8,162 nucleotides of DNA from positions 1-8,162 of the forward strand of contig CALEMG010000415.1 of the NCBI GenBank assembly GCA_937910835.1, read 5' to 3'. Positions 1 through 7,039 of the stretch are shown piece after piece. The notes beneath the pieces are model-generated. The model saw only the letters and a program-made list of their open reading frames with translations, was not told the origin of the DNA and ran no database searches. Source of the stretch: an uncultured Alphaproteobacteria bacterium (GTDB lineage Bacteria > Pseudomonadota > Alphaproteobacteria > Sneathiellales > Sneathiellaceae). The position numbers and the translations under genes were made by a program. Position 1 is the first letter of the stretch. Each line of letters begins with the position of its first letter.

Positions 1-155
1 GCTATCTGGGTAATCTACCGGGTGGACGCGCCGCGACGGTAGAAGAAGTGGCCAATGTGGTGACGTTCATGGCCTCTGACCGGGCTAGTTTCATGAGCGG
101 CTCCGTCATCAATGTTGATGGCGGCCATGGCGGAAATATGGGCAGCTTCTCCTGA
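1..155 (+). CDS. Short-chain dehydrogenase/reductase (SDR), C-terminal fragment
   Basis: The frame beginning at base 3 is open from the window edge to a TGA at 153-155 and encodes the last 51 residues of a protein whose start lies outside the window. The end is typical of classical SDR enzymes: a charged stretch (ATVEEVANVV) followed by FMASDRASFMSG and then SVINVDGGHGG. In the family this region forms the last helix and strand, next to the NAD(P)-binding Rossmann core and the substrate pocket. Classical SDRs are usually about 250 residues and oxidise or reduce an alcohol/ketone using NAD(P)(H). The Rossmann glycine motif and the Ser-Tyr-Lys catalytic residues lie upstream, outside the window, so substrate and cofactor cannot be judged. 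The gene converges on the minus-strand amidohydrolase gene with 63 bases between the stop codons. The family call is firm; a role in the same catabolic pathway as its neighbours is only a guess. Confidence 0.85.
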   Translation, partial: YLGNLPGGRAATVEEVANVVTFMASDRASFMSGSVINVDGGHGGNMGSFS

Positions 156-193
156 CAACTGCGTCCGCCGAAATTACGGGGATCGATATCGTC

Positions 194-214
194 CGGGGCA
201 CTCCCCGTATATTT
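194..214 (+). terminator. Possible weak terminator of the SDR gene
   Basis: A GC-only stem CGGGG (194-198) / CCCCG (203-207) with a 4-base loop is followed on the + strand by an AT-rich tail (TATATTTA). It sits in the 63-base gap between the convergent SDR and amidohydrolase genes, where a terminator is expected. The stem is only 5 bp and the U tract is interrupted. On the minus strand no T run follows, and the hairpin lies downstream of the amidohydrolase stop, so it would serve that gene poorly. Confidence 0.3.
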
Positions 215-218
215 AGGC

Positions 219-1907
219 TTAGGCGGCTGCACCGTTACGGAGCAATTTTCCGGGCAGCGCAGCAGTCTCGGGGATCGAGTTCTGGTTTTCCTCTAGCAGT
301 ACCTGTCCGTTTACGATAACGACTTTTATGCCGTCTGCGGGGGAAATCAGCCGATCCGCGCCGGTTGGCAGGTCATAGACACGCTCCAACTCGCCAGCTG
401 AGATAGTGGCCGGATCGAAGATCACCACATCGGCCATGCCGCCCTCCGCGAGGAGCCCGCGATCTTTAATGCCGATCTGGTCCGCTGGCTTTTGGGGCAG
501 CATATGGTTGGCCTGCTCCAGGCGGAGCGTTCCTTTGTCACGTACCCAATGCCCCAGAAGATGGGTTGAATAGCAGGCATCGCAAAGCTGGCTTGCATGG
601 GCTCCAGCATCAGAAAGACCGAGGATCATGTTATCGTCTTGCAATAGTTCGGCGACTTCTTCCTCGTCATAATTGGTGATGGCGAAGCGGAAGCGGGCGG
701 CAAAATCTGTATCAAGCGACAGATCCAGTACAAAATCGACCGGATCCTTGCCGACACTTTCGGCGATCTCACGTAACGGGCGCTCTTCCCATTCTGGGTT
801 GTCTGGCGCCATGGAGACCACAGTTCGGTCGATCCAGCCAGCGAGTGCATTGCGTGCGCCGGCTGCCGTATCCTCGCGGAACTGATTGCGGAACTCGGGA
901 TCGCGATAGATCGCCTTGCGGCCTTCACGGTCAGCTTCCATAATCTGTTTAAAGAGCGGGCGCATCTCGAAAGGGAAGGGTTCGTTAAACTCGAAATCGA
1001 AATTGATCGGGCGGCAGGCGACCTGCGGATGAATTTTCACTCCGTCGGCCCGAAGCTTGCGTGTCGTTTCCTGATGCCGGCGATGTGAACCGGGGCCGGA
1101 CATGCCGGACAGGAGCGCAGTCCAGGTAATCGGAATATCATGCTTCTGAGAGAGAAGGGCAAGCTGGTCATGGAACAGCGTCGGACCGACCGTTGCCTGT
1201 ATAATTTTTGCGCCGCCTAGGCGCGCCGCAGCCACGAGGCTATCTATCTCGATCATATCGGCAAGACGGCTCGGCACCGGTTTGCCGCCATAGCCATGGT
1301 GTGTTGTCGCCTGGGAGGTAGAAAAACCAATTGCGCCTGCCTCCATTGCCTCGCGGACGATATCGGCCATACTGGATACTTCCGCATCGTCCGCGGTGCG
1401 CTCTACCGCATCTGAGCCCATGACATAGGTCCGGATTGGGGTATGCCCGGCGAAAACCGCAAGATTGATGGCGCTGCCCCGGGCTTCAATCGCATCCATA
1501 TATTCAGCAAAGCTCTCAAACGGCCAGTCACTCCCGAGACCTTCAGCAAGGGCATCAAAAGACATCCCCTCAACCTTTTCCAGGGTCTGCATAATGCGGG
1601 TGCGATGTTCTGGTCGTGTCGGTGCGACGCCAAAGCCGCAATTGCCGATCACTGCCGTGGTCACGCCATGCCAAGGGGAGATGGAGAGCATCCGATCCCA
1701 GATAACCTGGGCATCGTAATGGGTGTGGATATCGACGAACCCGGGGGAGATAACAAGTCCGGTGGCGTCAATTTCGCGGGCGGCGTCCCCGTCAACCTCG
1801 CCGACAGAGACAATTTTGCCGTCCTTAATTCCGACATCACCGATATAGCCGGGCGTGCCCGTGCCGTCGATGATGGTTCCGTTCGTGATTTTCAGATCGA
1901 GTGACAT
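219..1907 (-). CDS. Amidohydrolase family protein, D-aminoacylase-like branch
   Basis: This 562-residue protein belongs to the metal-dependent amidohydrolase superfamily, in the branch often labelled N-acyl-D-amino-acid deacylase. Visible signs: an N-terminal beta-rich segment (residues 3-50: KITNGTIIDGTG and later IDATGLVISPGFVD); the metal-binding HTHYD at 61-65 (H61, H63); a conserved Cys in GNCGFG (C90); GHTPIR near 154; GFSTSQATTHH at 194-204; and SDAGAH at 432-437, whose Asp433 matches the catalytic Asp of the superfamily. The C-terminus returns to the small beta domain (ADVVIFDPATI, VIVNGQVLLE). The motifs THxR and SHHK that carry further metal-ligand histidines in classical D-aminoacylases are not seen at the expected place (about 236-270); IQATVGP and ITWTALLSG stand there instead. 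Hydrolysis of an amide or cyclic amide is plausible, but the literal D-amino-acid deacylase name is not safe. The ATG at 1907 is preceded by AGGGAG at good spacing. It follows the acyl-CoA dehydrogenase pair by 82 bases and has no clear promoter of its own, so it is probably the last gene of that operon. No signal peptide is seen; likely cytoplasmic. Confidence 0.85.
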   Translation of the reverse strand: MSLDLKITNGTIIDGTGTPGYIGDVGIKDGKIVSVGEVDGDAAREIDATGLVISPGFVDIHTHYDAQVIWDRMLSISPWHGVTTAVIGNCGFGVAPTRPEHRTRIMQTLEKVEGMSFDALAEGLGSDWPFESFAEYMDAIEARGSAINLAVFAGHTPIRTYVMGSDAVERTADDAEVSSMADIVREAMEAGAIGFSTSQATTHHGYGGKPVPSRLADMIEIDSLVAAARLGGAKIIQATVGPTLFHDQLALLSQKHDIPITWTALLSGMSGPGSHRRHQETTRKLRADGVKIHPQVACRPINFDFEFNEPFPFEMRPLFKQIMEADREGRKAIYRDPEFRNQFREDTAAGARNALAGWIDRTVVSMAPDNPEWEERPLREIAESVGKDPVDFVLDLSLDTDFAARFRFAITNYDEEEVAELLQDDNMILGLSDAGAHASQLCDACYSTHLLGHWVRDKGTLRLEQANHMLPQKPADQIGIKDRGLLAEGGMADVVIFDPATISAGELERVYDLPTGADRLISPADGIKVVIVNGQVLLEENQNSIPETAALPGKLLRNGAAA

Positions 1908-1928
1908 CTTTTATCTCCCTATCGCAGC

Positions 1929-1947
1929 AGGGCGACTGATGCGCCCT
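1929..1947 (-). other. Perfect stem-loop in the leader of the amidohydrolase gene
   Basis: AGGGCG (1929-1934) and CGCCCT (1942-1947) form a perfect 6-bp stem around a 7-base loop, ending 21 bases upstream of the amidohydrolase start codon. Read on the minus strand, no T run follows it, so it does not look like a terminator there. It could be an intercistronic hairpin that protects mRNA or adjusts translation relative to the upstream dehydrogenase genes. Its role is inferred only from position. Confidence 0.35.
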
Positions 1948-1960
1948 TTACCGCTCCTTT

Positions 1961-1983
1961 GTTGCGCTTCCCGCAGCTTTTTT
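1961..1983 (+). terminator. Intrinsic-terminator-like hairpin facing the + strand
   Basis: GTTGCG (1961-1966) pairs with CGCAGC (1972-1977) around the loop CTTCC and is followed directly by six T (1978-1983), the layout of a rho-independent terminator on the + strand. One pair is U-G in the + strand RNA; in the minus-strand RNA it would be a C-A mismatch, and no T run follows there, so the + direction is favoured. No + strand gene lies upstream within reach: the sequence before it is the antisense of the amidohydrolase gene. It may stop antisense transcription before the acyl-CoA dehydrogenase genes, or be fortuitous. Confidence 0.35.
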
Positions 1984-1989
1984 CCGTTA

Positions 1990-3045
1990 TTATGTGGGCC
2001 GAGTTGTTAACCAGGGCCAGAGATCATCTGCCTCGAGTTCGAGGACATGTCCGCCAATCCTATCGGCCCAGTAGCTGTCAGAGCCGAATTCATCACGCCA
2101 GGACCACAGGCGCCGTGTGCGGAAGTGCAGATCATGCTCATAGGTGAAGCCGATTGCGCCATGGATCTGATGAGCATGGGACGTGACAACGCCAGCCGCC
2201 TCGCTGATCCGTGTCTTGGCGGCAGCAATTTCGAAGGTGCTGTCAATATCTCCATCTTCCGCCAAGTCGGCGGCCTGAAACGCCCCGAGAGCCGCCGCAC
2301 CGGACGCTGCCGCATGTCCCGCCATCTCCGCCATGTTCTGTTGGATTGCCTGAAACTTGCCGAGCGGTCGTCCGAACTGGACCCGGTCATTGGCATACTG
2401 AACACTTGCCTCCAGTATCCATTCGATGGCGCCTGCCATCTGAGATGCGCGCATCATCGCCCCAAGTGCGAAGACGGATTGCGCATCTATTCCTGACGGA
2501 AGTTTGCCGTTTTCAACGGGAGAAGCGTTTTCGAAATTAATCGTATCACGCGGCTCTGCGGCGATGTTCTGGTTCTCGGTGAGCGCATAGTCGCCCGCCT
2601 TGACGAGGGCAATGCCGTCATCAGTAATCACGGCGACATGATCGGCTTTGCGGCCCCAGGGAACCCGCGTTGCCGTTCCCGTGACCTTGCCATCCTTCAG
2701 TTGGATCGCTTCACCGTCACGGACGGGGGCAAAGGCAGTGATACCGTCGGGAGGGTTTATGCCTGCGCTTGCGAGGAGATAATTTGCGAGAATTTGCTCC
2801 ACAATGGGAAGAGGGACCGCATGGCGACCGACGGCGCGGGCGATGACTTCCGCATCGGCGAACTGGCCACTTACACCGCCCATGTCTTCTGGGACAAGGA
2901 CGTGCAAAAGGCCGTTTTCGGTGATGGCCTGCAATAATTCATCCGGGAAGACGGCAGCTTCCGCCTGTTCTCTCGAATTCTTTGTGACCTGATCGGAGAA
3001 GAGTTTCTCGACCGTATCGGCCATGATTTGACGGAGTTCATTCAT
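1990..3045 (-). CDS. Acyl-CoA dehydrogenase, probable non-catalytic partner subunit
   Basis: A 351-residue flavoprotein of the acyl-CoA dehydrogenase (ACAD) family, which introduces a 2,3-double bond into acyl-CoA thioesters and passes electrons to electron-transfer flavoprotein. The N-terminal helical domain includes LVPEDMGG (50-57); the middle beta domain is short and divergent. The C-terminal helical domain has the FAD-contacting stretch RVQFGRPLGKFQAIQ (221-235) and HGAIGFTYEHDLH (295-307). The SEPxxGSD and WxTxA flavin/substrate motifs are absent, and no EGT-type catalytic Glu is seen near the C-terminus. At the alternative catalytic position, aligned by eye with isovaleryl-CoA dehydrogenase, there is a glycine (about G195). 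These features match the smaller subunit of heteromeric ACADs such as actinobacterial FadE27- or FadE29-like proteins. Its ATG overlaps the stop of the upstream ACAD by 4 bases (ATGA), and only a weak GGGG-like site precedes it, which suggests translational coupling and complex formation with that neighbour. Cytoplasmic; the substrate is unknown. Confidence 0.9.
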   Translation of the reverse strand: MNELRQIMADTVEKLFSDQVTKNSREQAEAAVFPDELLQAITENGLLHVLVPEDMGGVSGQFADAEVIARAVGRHAVPLPIVEQILANYLLASAGINPPDGITAFAPVRDGEAIQLKDGKVTGTATRVPWGRKADHVAVITDDGIALVKAGDYALTENQNIAAEPRDTINFENASPVENGKLPSGIDAQSVFALGAMMRASQMAGAIEWILEASVQYANDRVQFGRPLGKFQAIQQNMAEMAGHAAASGAAALGAFQAADLAEDGDIDSTFEIAAAKTRISEAAGVVTSHAHQIHGAIGFTYEHDLHFRTRRLWSWRDEFGSDSYWADRIGGHVLELEADDLWPWLTTRPT

Positions 3046-4193
3046 CGTAAGCCGAGCCCCCGTGCAATAATGCCTCGTAAAATCTCTCGGGTACCACCTC
3101 GCAGGGAGAAGGAAACGGCGGCCTGTGTAATATAGGCGCGAACCTGTTCAAAGTCGCTGGCAGCGGTCATGCTGGCCTCAGTTCTGGCAAAACGATGCGC
3201 AATTTCCGGCATATCCTGTTCATAGATTGCGCCAAGGTCCTTGACGACGGAAGCCTCCAGTGCCGGATTTGAATGGGATTCGAGCTTTCCGGCAACGGAG
3301 ATTGACATCCGGCGAAGTGTCGCAAGATGGGCAATCAGGCGGCCGATCTGTTCTTGCGCCCTTTTACTGGGATCTAGCTTTGCATCGCGGATCAGCTCGA
3401 TCAATAGCTGAATGGAGGACATATAGCGTTCCGGCCCGGATCGCTCAAATGCGAGCTCGGCCGTGACCTGTTGCCAGCCGTCTCCCTCAGCACCTATGCG
3501 GTCTTCCTCGGGCACGAAGAAATCCTCAAACACAACCATATTGAAATGATTCTCGCCCGCGAGATTCTTGATTGGGTCGATAGTGAGGCCCTTGGTCTGT
3601 TTCAGGTTAATCAGGAACTGGCTCATGCCGGCATGACGGTTTTCTGAAGGCGGGGTTGTCCGGACGAGGGCGATCATCCAGTCGCAATGATGCGCGCCGG
3701 TTGTCCAAACTTTGGTACCGTTGATCAGATAGCCGCCGTCAACTTTGTCCGCCTTGGTGCGGATAGAGGCAAGATCGGAGCCGCTATCCGGCTCGCTCAT
3801 GCCGATGCAGAAGAAGGATTCCCCCTTGATAATACCGGGGAGAATGCGGTGACATTGCTCCTCGGTTCCGAACCGCAAGAGGGTGGGACCGCTTTGACGG
3901 TCGGCAATCCAGTGACTGCCTACCGGTGCCCCATAGGCGAGAAGTTCTTCCAGAAGGGCATAGCGCTCAAAAAAGGAGCGTTCCGCGCCGCCGTATTTCT
4001 TTGGCCAGGTCAGTCCAATCCATCCTTTCTCACCCATTTTGAGCGAGAAGTCAGGATCGAGACCGGCCCAAGAACGGGATCGCATGACGGCCGGATAATC
4101 GGCCAGTTCCTTGCTCAGGAACTCCCGCACTTCCAGTCGTAACGCTTCCGCTTCCGGCGGCAGGCTGTACGGGTCGAAATTAAAATACTGCAT
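3042..4193 (-). CDS. Acyl-CoA dehydrogenase, probable catalytic subunit
   Basis: A 383-residue ACAD family flavoprotein, full length for the family. The N-terminal helical domain contains GWIGLTWPKKYGG (57-69). The beta domain carries MSEPDSGSDLAS (132-143), which holds the flavin and substrate thioester, and KVWTTGAH (161-168), in which the W-T-T element packs on the flavin. The C-terminal domain ends with RGGTREILRGIIARGLGLR, where GGTREI replaces the usual EGTxxI. The Glu that acts as base in medium-chain enzymes is therefore missing there, but FERSG at 249-253 offers Glu250 at the position used by isovaleryl-CoA dehydrogenase and by the catalytic subunits of alpha2beta2 steroid-side-chain ACADs. 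The most likely reaction is alpha,beta-dehydrogenation of a bulky or branched acyl-CoA together with the downstream subunit. The start MQYFNFDP fits the family; only AAGGG about 12 bases upstream could be a ribosome site. The gene lies 99 bases after the transporter gene and may begin a transcription unit of its own. The substrate is unknown. Confidence 0.92.
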   Translation of the reverse strand: MQYFNFDPYSLPPEAEALRLEVREFLSKELADYPAVMRSRSWAGLDPDFSLKMGEKGWIGLTWPKKYGGAERSFFERYALLEELLAYGAPVGSHWIADRQSGPTLLRFGTEEQCHRILPGIIKGESFFCIGMSEPDSGSDLASIRTKADKVDGGYLINGTKVWTTGAHHCDWMIALVRTTPPSENRHAGMSQFLINLKQTKGLTIDPIKNLAGENHFNMVVFEDFFVPEEDRIGAEGDGWQQVTAELAFERSGPERYMSSIQLLIELIRDAKLDPSKRAQEQIGRLIAHLATLRRMSISVAGKLESHSNPALEASVVKDLGAIYEQDMPEIAHRFARTEASMTAASDFEQVRAYITQAAVSFSLRGGTREILRGIIARGLGLR

Positions 4194-4260
4194 AGGAAAT
4201 CTGTGCCCTTTTTTCGATAGCCTTCATTCACTTGGCTACGTTCTTGTTCTTTGTCCGCCT

Positions 4261-4289
4261 ATTGTGGTCATATTTACTGGGAGTGGCAA
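4261..4289 (-). promoter_or_regulatory. Candidate promoter for the acyl-CoA dehydrogenase genes
   Basis: On the minus strand TTGCCA (4289-4284) and CACAAT (4266-4261) are separated by 17 bases, a fair match to a sigma-70 -35 and a weaker match to a -10. It sits just after the transporter stop codon and about 67 bases ahead of the dehydrogenase start. No intrinsic terminator for the transporter gene was seen in the 99-base gap, so read-through from the efflux operon is also possible. Confidence 0.28.
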
Positions 4290-4292
4290 TGG

Positions 4293-5828
4293 CTATTCTG
4301 CCATGGCCAGCTCCGTTGATTGCGTTTTTTTCGGTTTTTTTAATAGCAGCAATAGAGGCGCCGATAAAATCATTACCCACATCATTAATGTAAAATCGTT
4401 GAGAAAGGCAATGGTGGCAGCCTGCCGCGTTACCTCGTTATCCAGTGTCAAGAGGCCCGACGTTATATTCCAGTTCCAGGCATTGGGCAGGAAGGGGGCT
4501 TGCATCGCATCGTGAAAGGGGCTCATTTGATCGGCTAGACTGGCGTGATTGATCTGGGTGTTGCGGCTCAACATTGTGAACACGATTGAAATTCCGATAC
4601 TGCTGCCGATGTTGCGCATCAGGCTGAACATGGCGGTGCCTTCGTTACGAAAATGTGCAGCGAGCGTCGAAAAGGTGAGAGTGCTTAAGGGTATAAAGAT
4701 AAATCCAAGGCCGACACCTTGTATAATTCCCGTCCAAACAAGTGTCGTAACGGATACTTCGGTGGTGAAGGCTGACATTTCCCACAGGGAGTAGGCGGTT
4801 AAGCTGATGCCGAAAAAGATTAGCAAGCGGTTATCTATTTTCCCGATCAAGCGACCGACGAACACCATTGCGACCATGGTGCCGATGCCGCGCGGCGCGA
4901 GAACATAACCAGTGATGAGAACGGGGAAGTCCATCAAATTCTGCAAGAATGGTGGCAAAAGAGCCATGGTGGCAAGCAGGATAATACCGACCATAAAGAC
5001 CAGGAGGAGGCCGACGCTAAAATTACGATCCCTGAATAAGGCGGGTTCAATAAAGGGTATTTTCGCGGTGAACATATGCACGAGAAACATATAGAGGCAG
5101 AGCCCTGCGACGACGGCCTCGATAATGATTTCATTTGAGGCGAACCAGTCCTGCGATTCCCCGCGATCGAGCATCATCTGGAGCGCGCCAATGGCGAGGC
5201 TTAACAAGGCAAACCCGAAATAGTCAAAATTGCGGGCGCGCTCTTTTGCCGTCTCAGGGACAAAGGCGAGGATGCCCAGCAATGCAAGAATGCCGAAAGG
5301 CAGGTTAATAAAGAAAACCCAGCGCCAGTTATATGTTTCGGTTAGAAAACCGCCGAGAGTCGGGCCAAGGATCGGTCCGACCATGACGCCCATGCCCCAC
5401 ATGGCCATGGCAGAGCCGTGTTTCTCTGTCGGATATGTATCCAGCAGGACGGCCTGTGATAACGGAACCAGCCCGGCCCCGAAGGCGCCTTGCAGCAACC
5501 GAAAGAGCACAATCTCGTTCAACGTCGCCGCCGTACCGCACAGCATCGACGTAATGGTGAAGCCAGTCACCATGATAACGAACAATCGTTTGCGACCAAG
5601 TCGGGAGGCGAGAAAGCCCGTGGGCGGTGTCATGATCGCCGCCGCGACAATATAAGATGTCAGAACCCAGGAGATTTGGTCTTGTGTTGCCGACATGGTT
5701 CCCTGCATATGGGGCAGGGCGACATTGGCGATGGTCGTGTCCAGTGCCTGCATAATCGTTGCCAGCATGATGGAAACGGTGATCAGGCCACGTTCAAGAG
5801 GGGTGCTCGTAGCGGTCCCCTCGCTCAT
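4293..5828 (-). CDS. emrB: DHA2 family (EmrB/QacA-type) MFS drug efflux transporter
   Basis: A 511-residue inner-membrane proton-coupled exporter, the usual length for the 14-helix DHA2 branch of the major facilitator superfamily. Signature motifs are clear: LDTTIANVALP at 29-39 in the first helix, with the membrane Asp30; GFLASRLGRKR at 71-81 (motif A, cytoplasmic loop 2-3); the antiporter motif C in VGPILGPTLGG at 150-160; and NWRWVFFINLPFG at 167-179. Many hydrophobic segments follow, and the tail is short and lysine-rich (KKPKK). In the EmrAB system the transporter works with a membrane fusion protein and an outer-membrane TolC-type channel to expel hydrophobic compounds and uncouplers. 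The gene overlaps the upstream fusion-protein gene by 4 bases (ATGA), and a GAGGAGG site lies about 13 bases before the start, which supports translational coupling. No TolC-type gene is present in the window. The family call is secure; the actual exported compound is unknown, so the symbol reflects family resemblance. Confidence 0.93.
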   Translation of the reverse strand: MSEGTATSTPLERGLITVSIMLATIMQALDTTIANVALPHMQGTMSATQDQISWVLTSYIVAAAIMTPPTGFLASRLGRKRLFVIMVTGFTITSMLCGTAATLNEIVLFRLLQGAFGAGLVPLSQAVLLDTYPTEKHGSAMAMWGMGVMVGPILGPTLGGFLTETYNWRWVFFINLPFGILALLGILAFVPETAKERARNFDYFGFALLSLAIGALQMMLDRGESQDWFASNEIIIEAVVAGLCLYMFLVHMFTAKIPFIEPALFRDRNFSVGLLLVFMVGIILLATMALLPPFLQNLMDFPVLITGYVLAPRGIGTMVAMVFVGRLIGKIDNRLLIFFGISLTAYSLWEMSAFTTEVSVTTLVWTGIIQGVGLGFIFIPLSTLTFSTLAAHFRNEGTAMFSLMRNIGSSIGISIVFTMLSRNTQINHASLADQMSPFHDAMQAPFLPNAWNWNITSGLLTLDNEVTRQAATIAFLNDFTLMMWVMILSAPLLLLLKKPKKTQSTELAMAE

Positions 5829-7039
5829 TTGCCGTGGGCTGCCTCCTCAGCCTTGGCGGTGGCCGGCAATTCACCAAGCCAACTAAGAGCGGTATGCACG
5901 ATTTCGGGCATCGGTCGGCTCTGCTCTGTGTCGATCTCGACCATCGTACTCATGCCTGCGCGGAGCAGGGGATCATCGTCTTTCCAGATCACCTTTATCC
6001 GAACGGGAATTCGCTGCACCACCTTGACCCAGTTGCCGGTAGCATTCTGCGGCGGGATGACCGAAAATTCCGCCCCCGTGGCCTGGCTGAGGCTCTCGAC
6101 GGCTCCCTGCCACTCCCGTTCGGGATAGGTATCCACATGGAGGATCACTTTCTGCCCCGGCATAACATGGGTGAGATCGGTTTCCTTGAAGTTGGCTACA
6201 ACCCATATATCTCTGTCGGCGACCAGGCTCATGACCGGACTGCTGAACGCCCCGTTGCCGATGACCTGTTGGCCGATCTGCGGCGTATTACTGGCGATCC
6301 CGTCGAATGGCGCGCGCACGGTAGCCCGCTCCAGATCGAGTGCCGCGCGCTCCTTCGCCGCCATGGCTGAAAGATAAAGCGCGTGTTGTTCCAATGGAAT
6401 ATCCGGATTGCCACCGAGTTGTGCGCTGATTTCCGACAGCTCCTGCTTGATAACTAAAACCTGCTGCTGCGCGACATCGAGTTCGTGCCGTGTTGCGTCG
6501 AGCTTGCTGCGCGAGACTGCACTGCTGGCAATCAGCCTTGTCTGTCGGTCATGTTCTTTTTTGGCAAAGGCGATATTGGTGCGCGCCAGGGCGAGTTCCC
6601 CCAGTTTTTGCCGGTAAGTGGCCTTGAGGCTGGCGACTTTGTCTCTGGCATTGGCGAGCCCGGCCTCGGCTTCTGACATCGCAATGCGATAGCGCCGGTC
6701 GTCGATCTTAAACAGGATATCGCCTTTGGCGACGCGCTGGTTCTCCTTTACCGGAACGGCGGATACCAGCCCCGAAACCTCGGCGGCAATCATCACCTTA
6801 TCCGCTTTCACATAGGCATTGTCCGTGTCGACAAACCTGCCGCCGGTGTAATAGGTATATCCGCCCGCCAGTATCACAATAAGCGGCCCCAGCAGGAGAA
6901 GAAAATTTCGCAACCAGCGGCGTCGGCGTCCTGATGTCTTTGGGGACGAGGGTGCGACGCTTAAGATGGCCGACGCGTCCTGATTTTGCTGCTCGGATTG
7001 AGTTGGATCTTCAGTGAGATCAGGCGCGCTTTGTGACAT
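5825..7039 (-). CDS. emrA: EmrA-type membrane fusion protein (HlyD family)
   Basis: Periplasmic adaptor that links an inner-membrane DHA2 exporter to an outer-membrane channel. With the start chosen here the protein has 404 residues: a polar N-terminus, a basic stop (RRRRW), one membrane anchor at about 44-63 (FLLLLGPLIVILAGGY), the first lipoyl half with DTDNAYVKAD and VSAVPVKENQRVAKGD (about 71-107), an alpha-helical hairpin at about 115-238 rich in Ala, Glu, Lys and Gln, the second lipoyl half beginning ATVRAPFDG (about 239-247), and a beta-barrel with FSVIPPQNATGNW (325-337) followed by VQRIPVRI. LLRAGMS (358-364) is also typical of EmrA. An in-frame ATG at 7066 would add nine residues (MPRKPKETI), but it lies deep in the regulator gene and has no ribosome site. 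The ATG at 7039 gives MSQSAPD, closer to known EmrA beginnings, with a purine-rich GAAAGAAA upstream. The gene overlaps the regulator gene by 20 bases and the transporter by 4. The family is certain; the exact start is less so. Confidence 0.9.
   Translation of the reverse strand: MSQSAPDLTEDPTQSEQQNQDASAILSVAPSSPKTSGRRRRWLRNFLLLLGPLIVILAGGYTYYTGGRFVDTDNAYVKADKVMIAAEVSGLVSAVPVKENQRVAKGDILFKIDDRRYRIAMSEAEAGLANARDKVASLKATYRQKLGELALARTNIAFAKKEHDRQTRLIASSAVSRSKLDATRHELDVAQQQVLVIKQELSEISAQLGGNPDIPLEQHALYLSAMAAKERAALDLERATVRAPFDGIASNTPQIGQQVIGNGAFSSPVMSLVADRDIWVVANFKETDLTHVMPGQKVILHVDTYPEREWQGAVESLSQATGAEFSVIPPQNATGNWVKVVQRIPVRIKVIWKDDDPLLRAGMSTMVEIDTEQSRPMPEIVHTALSWLGELPATAKAEEAAHGK

Noticed and set aside
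2..232. A 76-codon minus-strand open frame at the left edge
   Set aside because: It is antisense to the SDR C-terminus, which has clear family motifs; the product is proline-rich shadow sequence.
1443..1904. A 153-codon + strand open frame inside the amidohydrolase gene
   Set aside because: It mirrors the codons of the strongly supported minus-strand gene and its product shows no domain.
4218..4238. Inverted repeat TAGCC/GGCTA between transporter and ACAD genes, considered as terminator of the efflux operon
   Set aside because: The 5-bp stem has an 11-base loop and no T run follows on the minus strand, so it does not fit an intrinsic terminator in that direction.
4324..4341. Two T tracts on the + strand near the transporter 3' end
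   Set aside because: They are the complement of lysine codons in the KKPKK tail of the transporter, with no preceding stem and on the wrong strand to end that gene.
4111..4515. A 134-codon + strand open frame spanning the gap between the ACAD and transporter genes
   Set aside because: Most of it is antisense to two well-supported genes; its product resembles no known family, and a good ribosome site was not seen.
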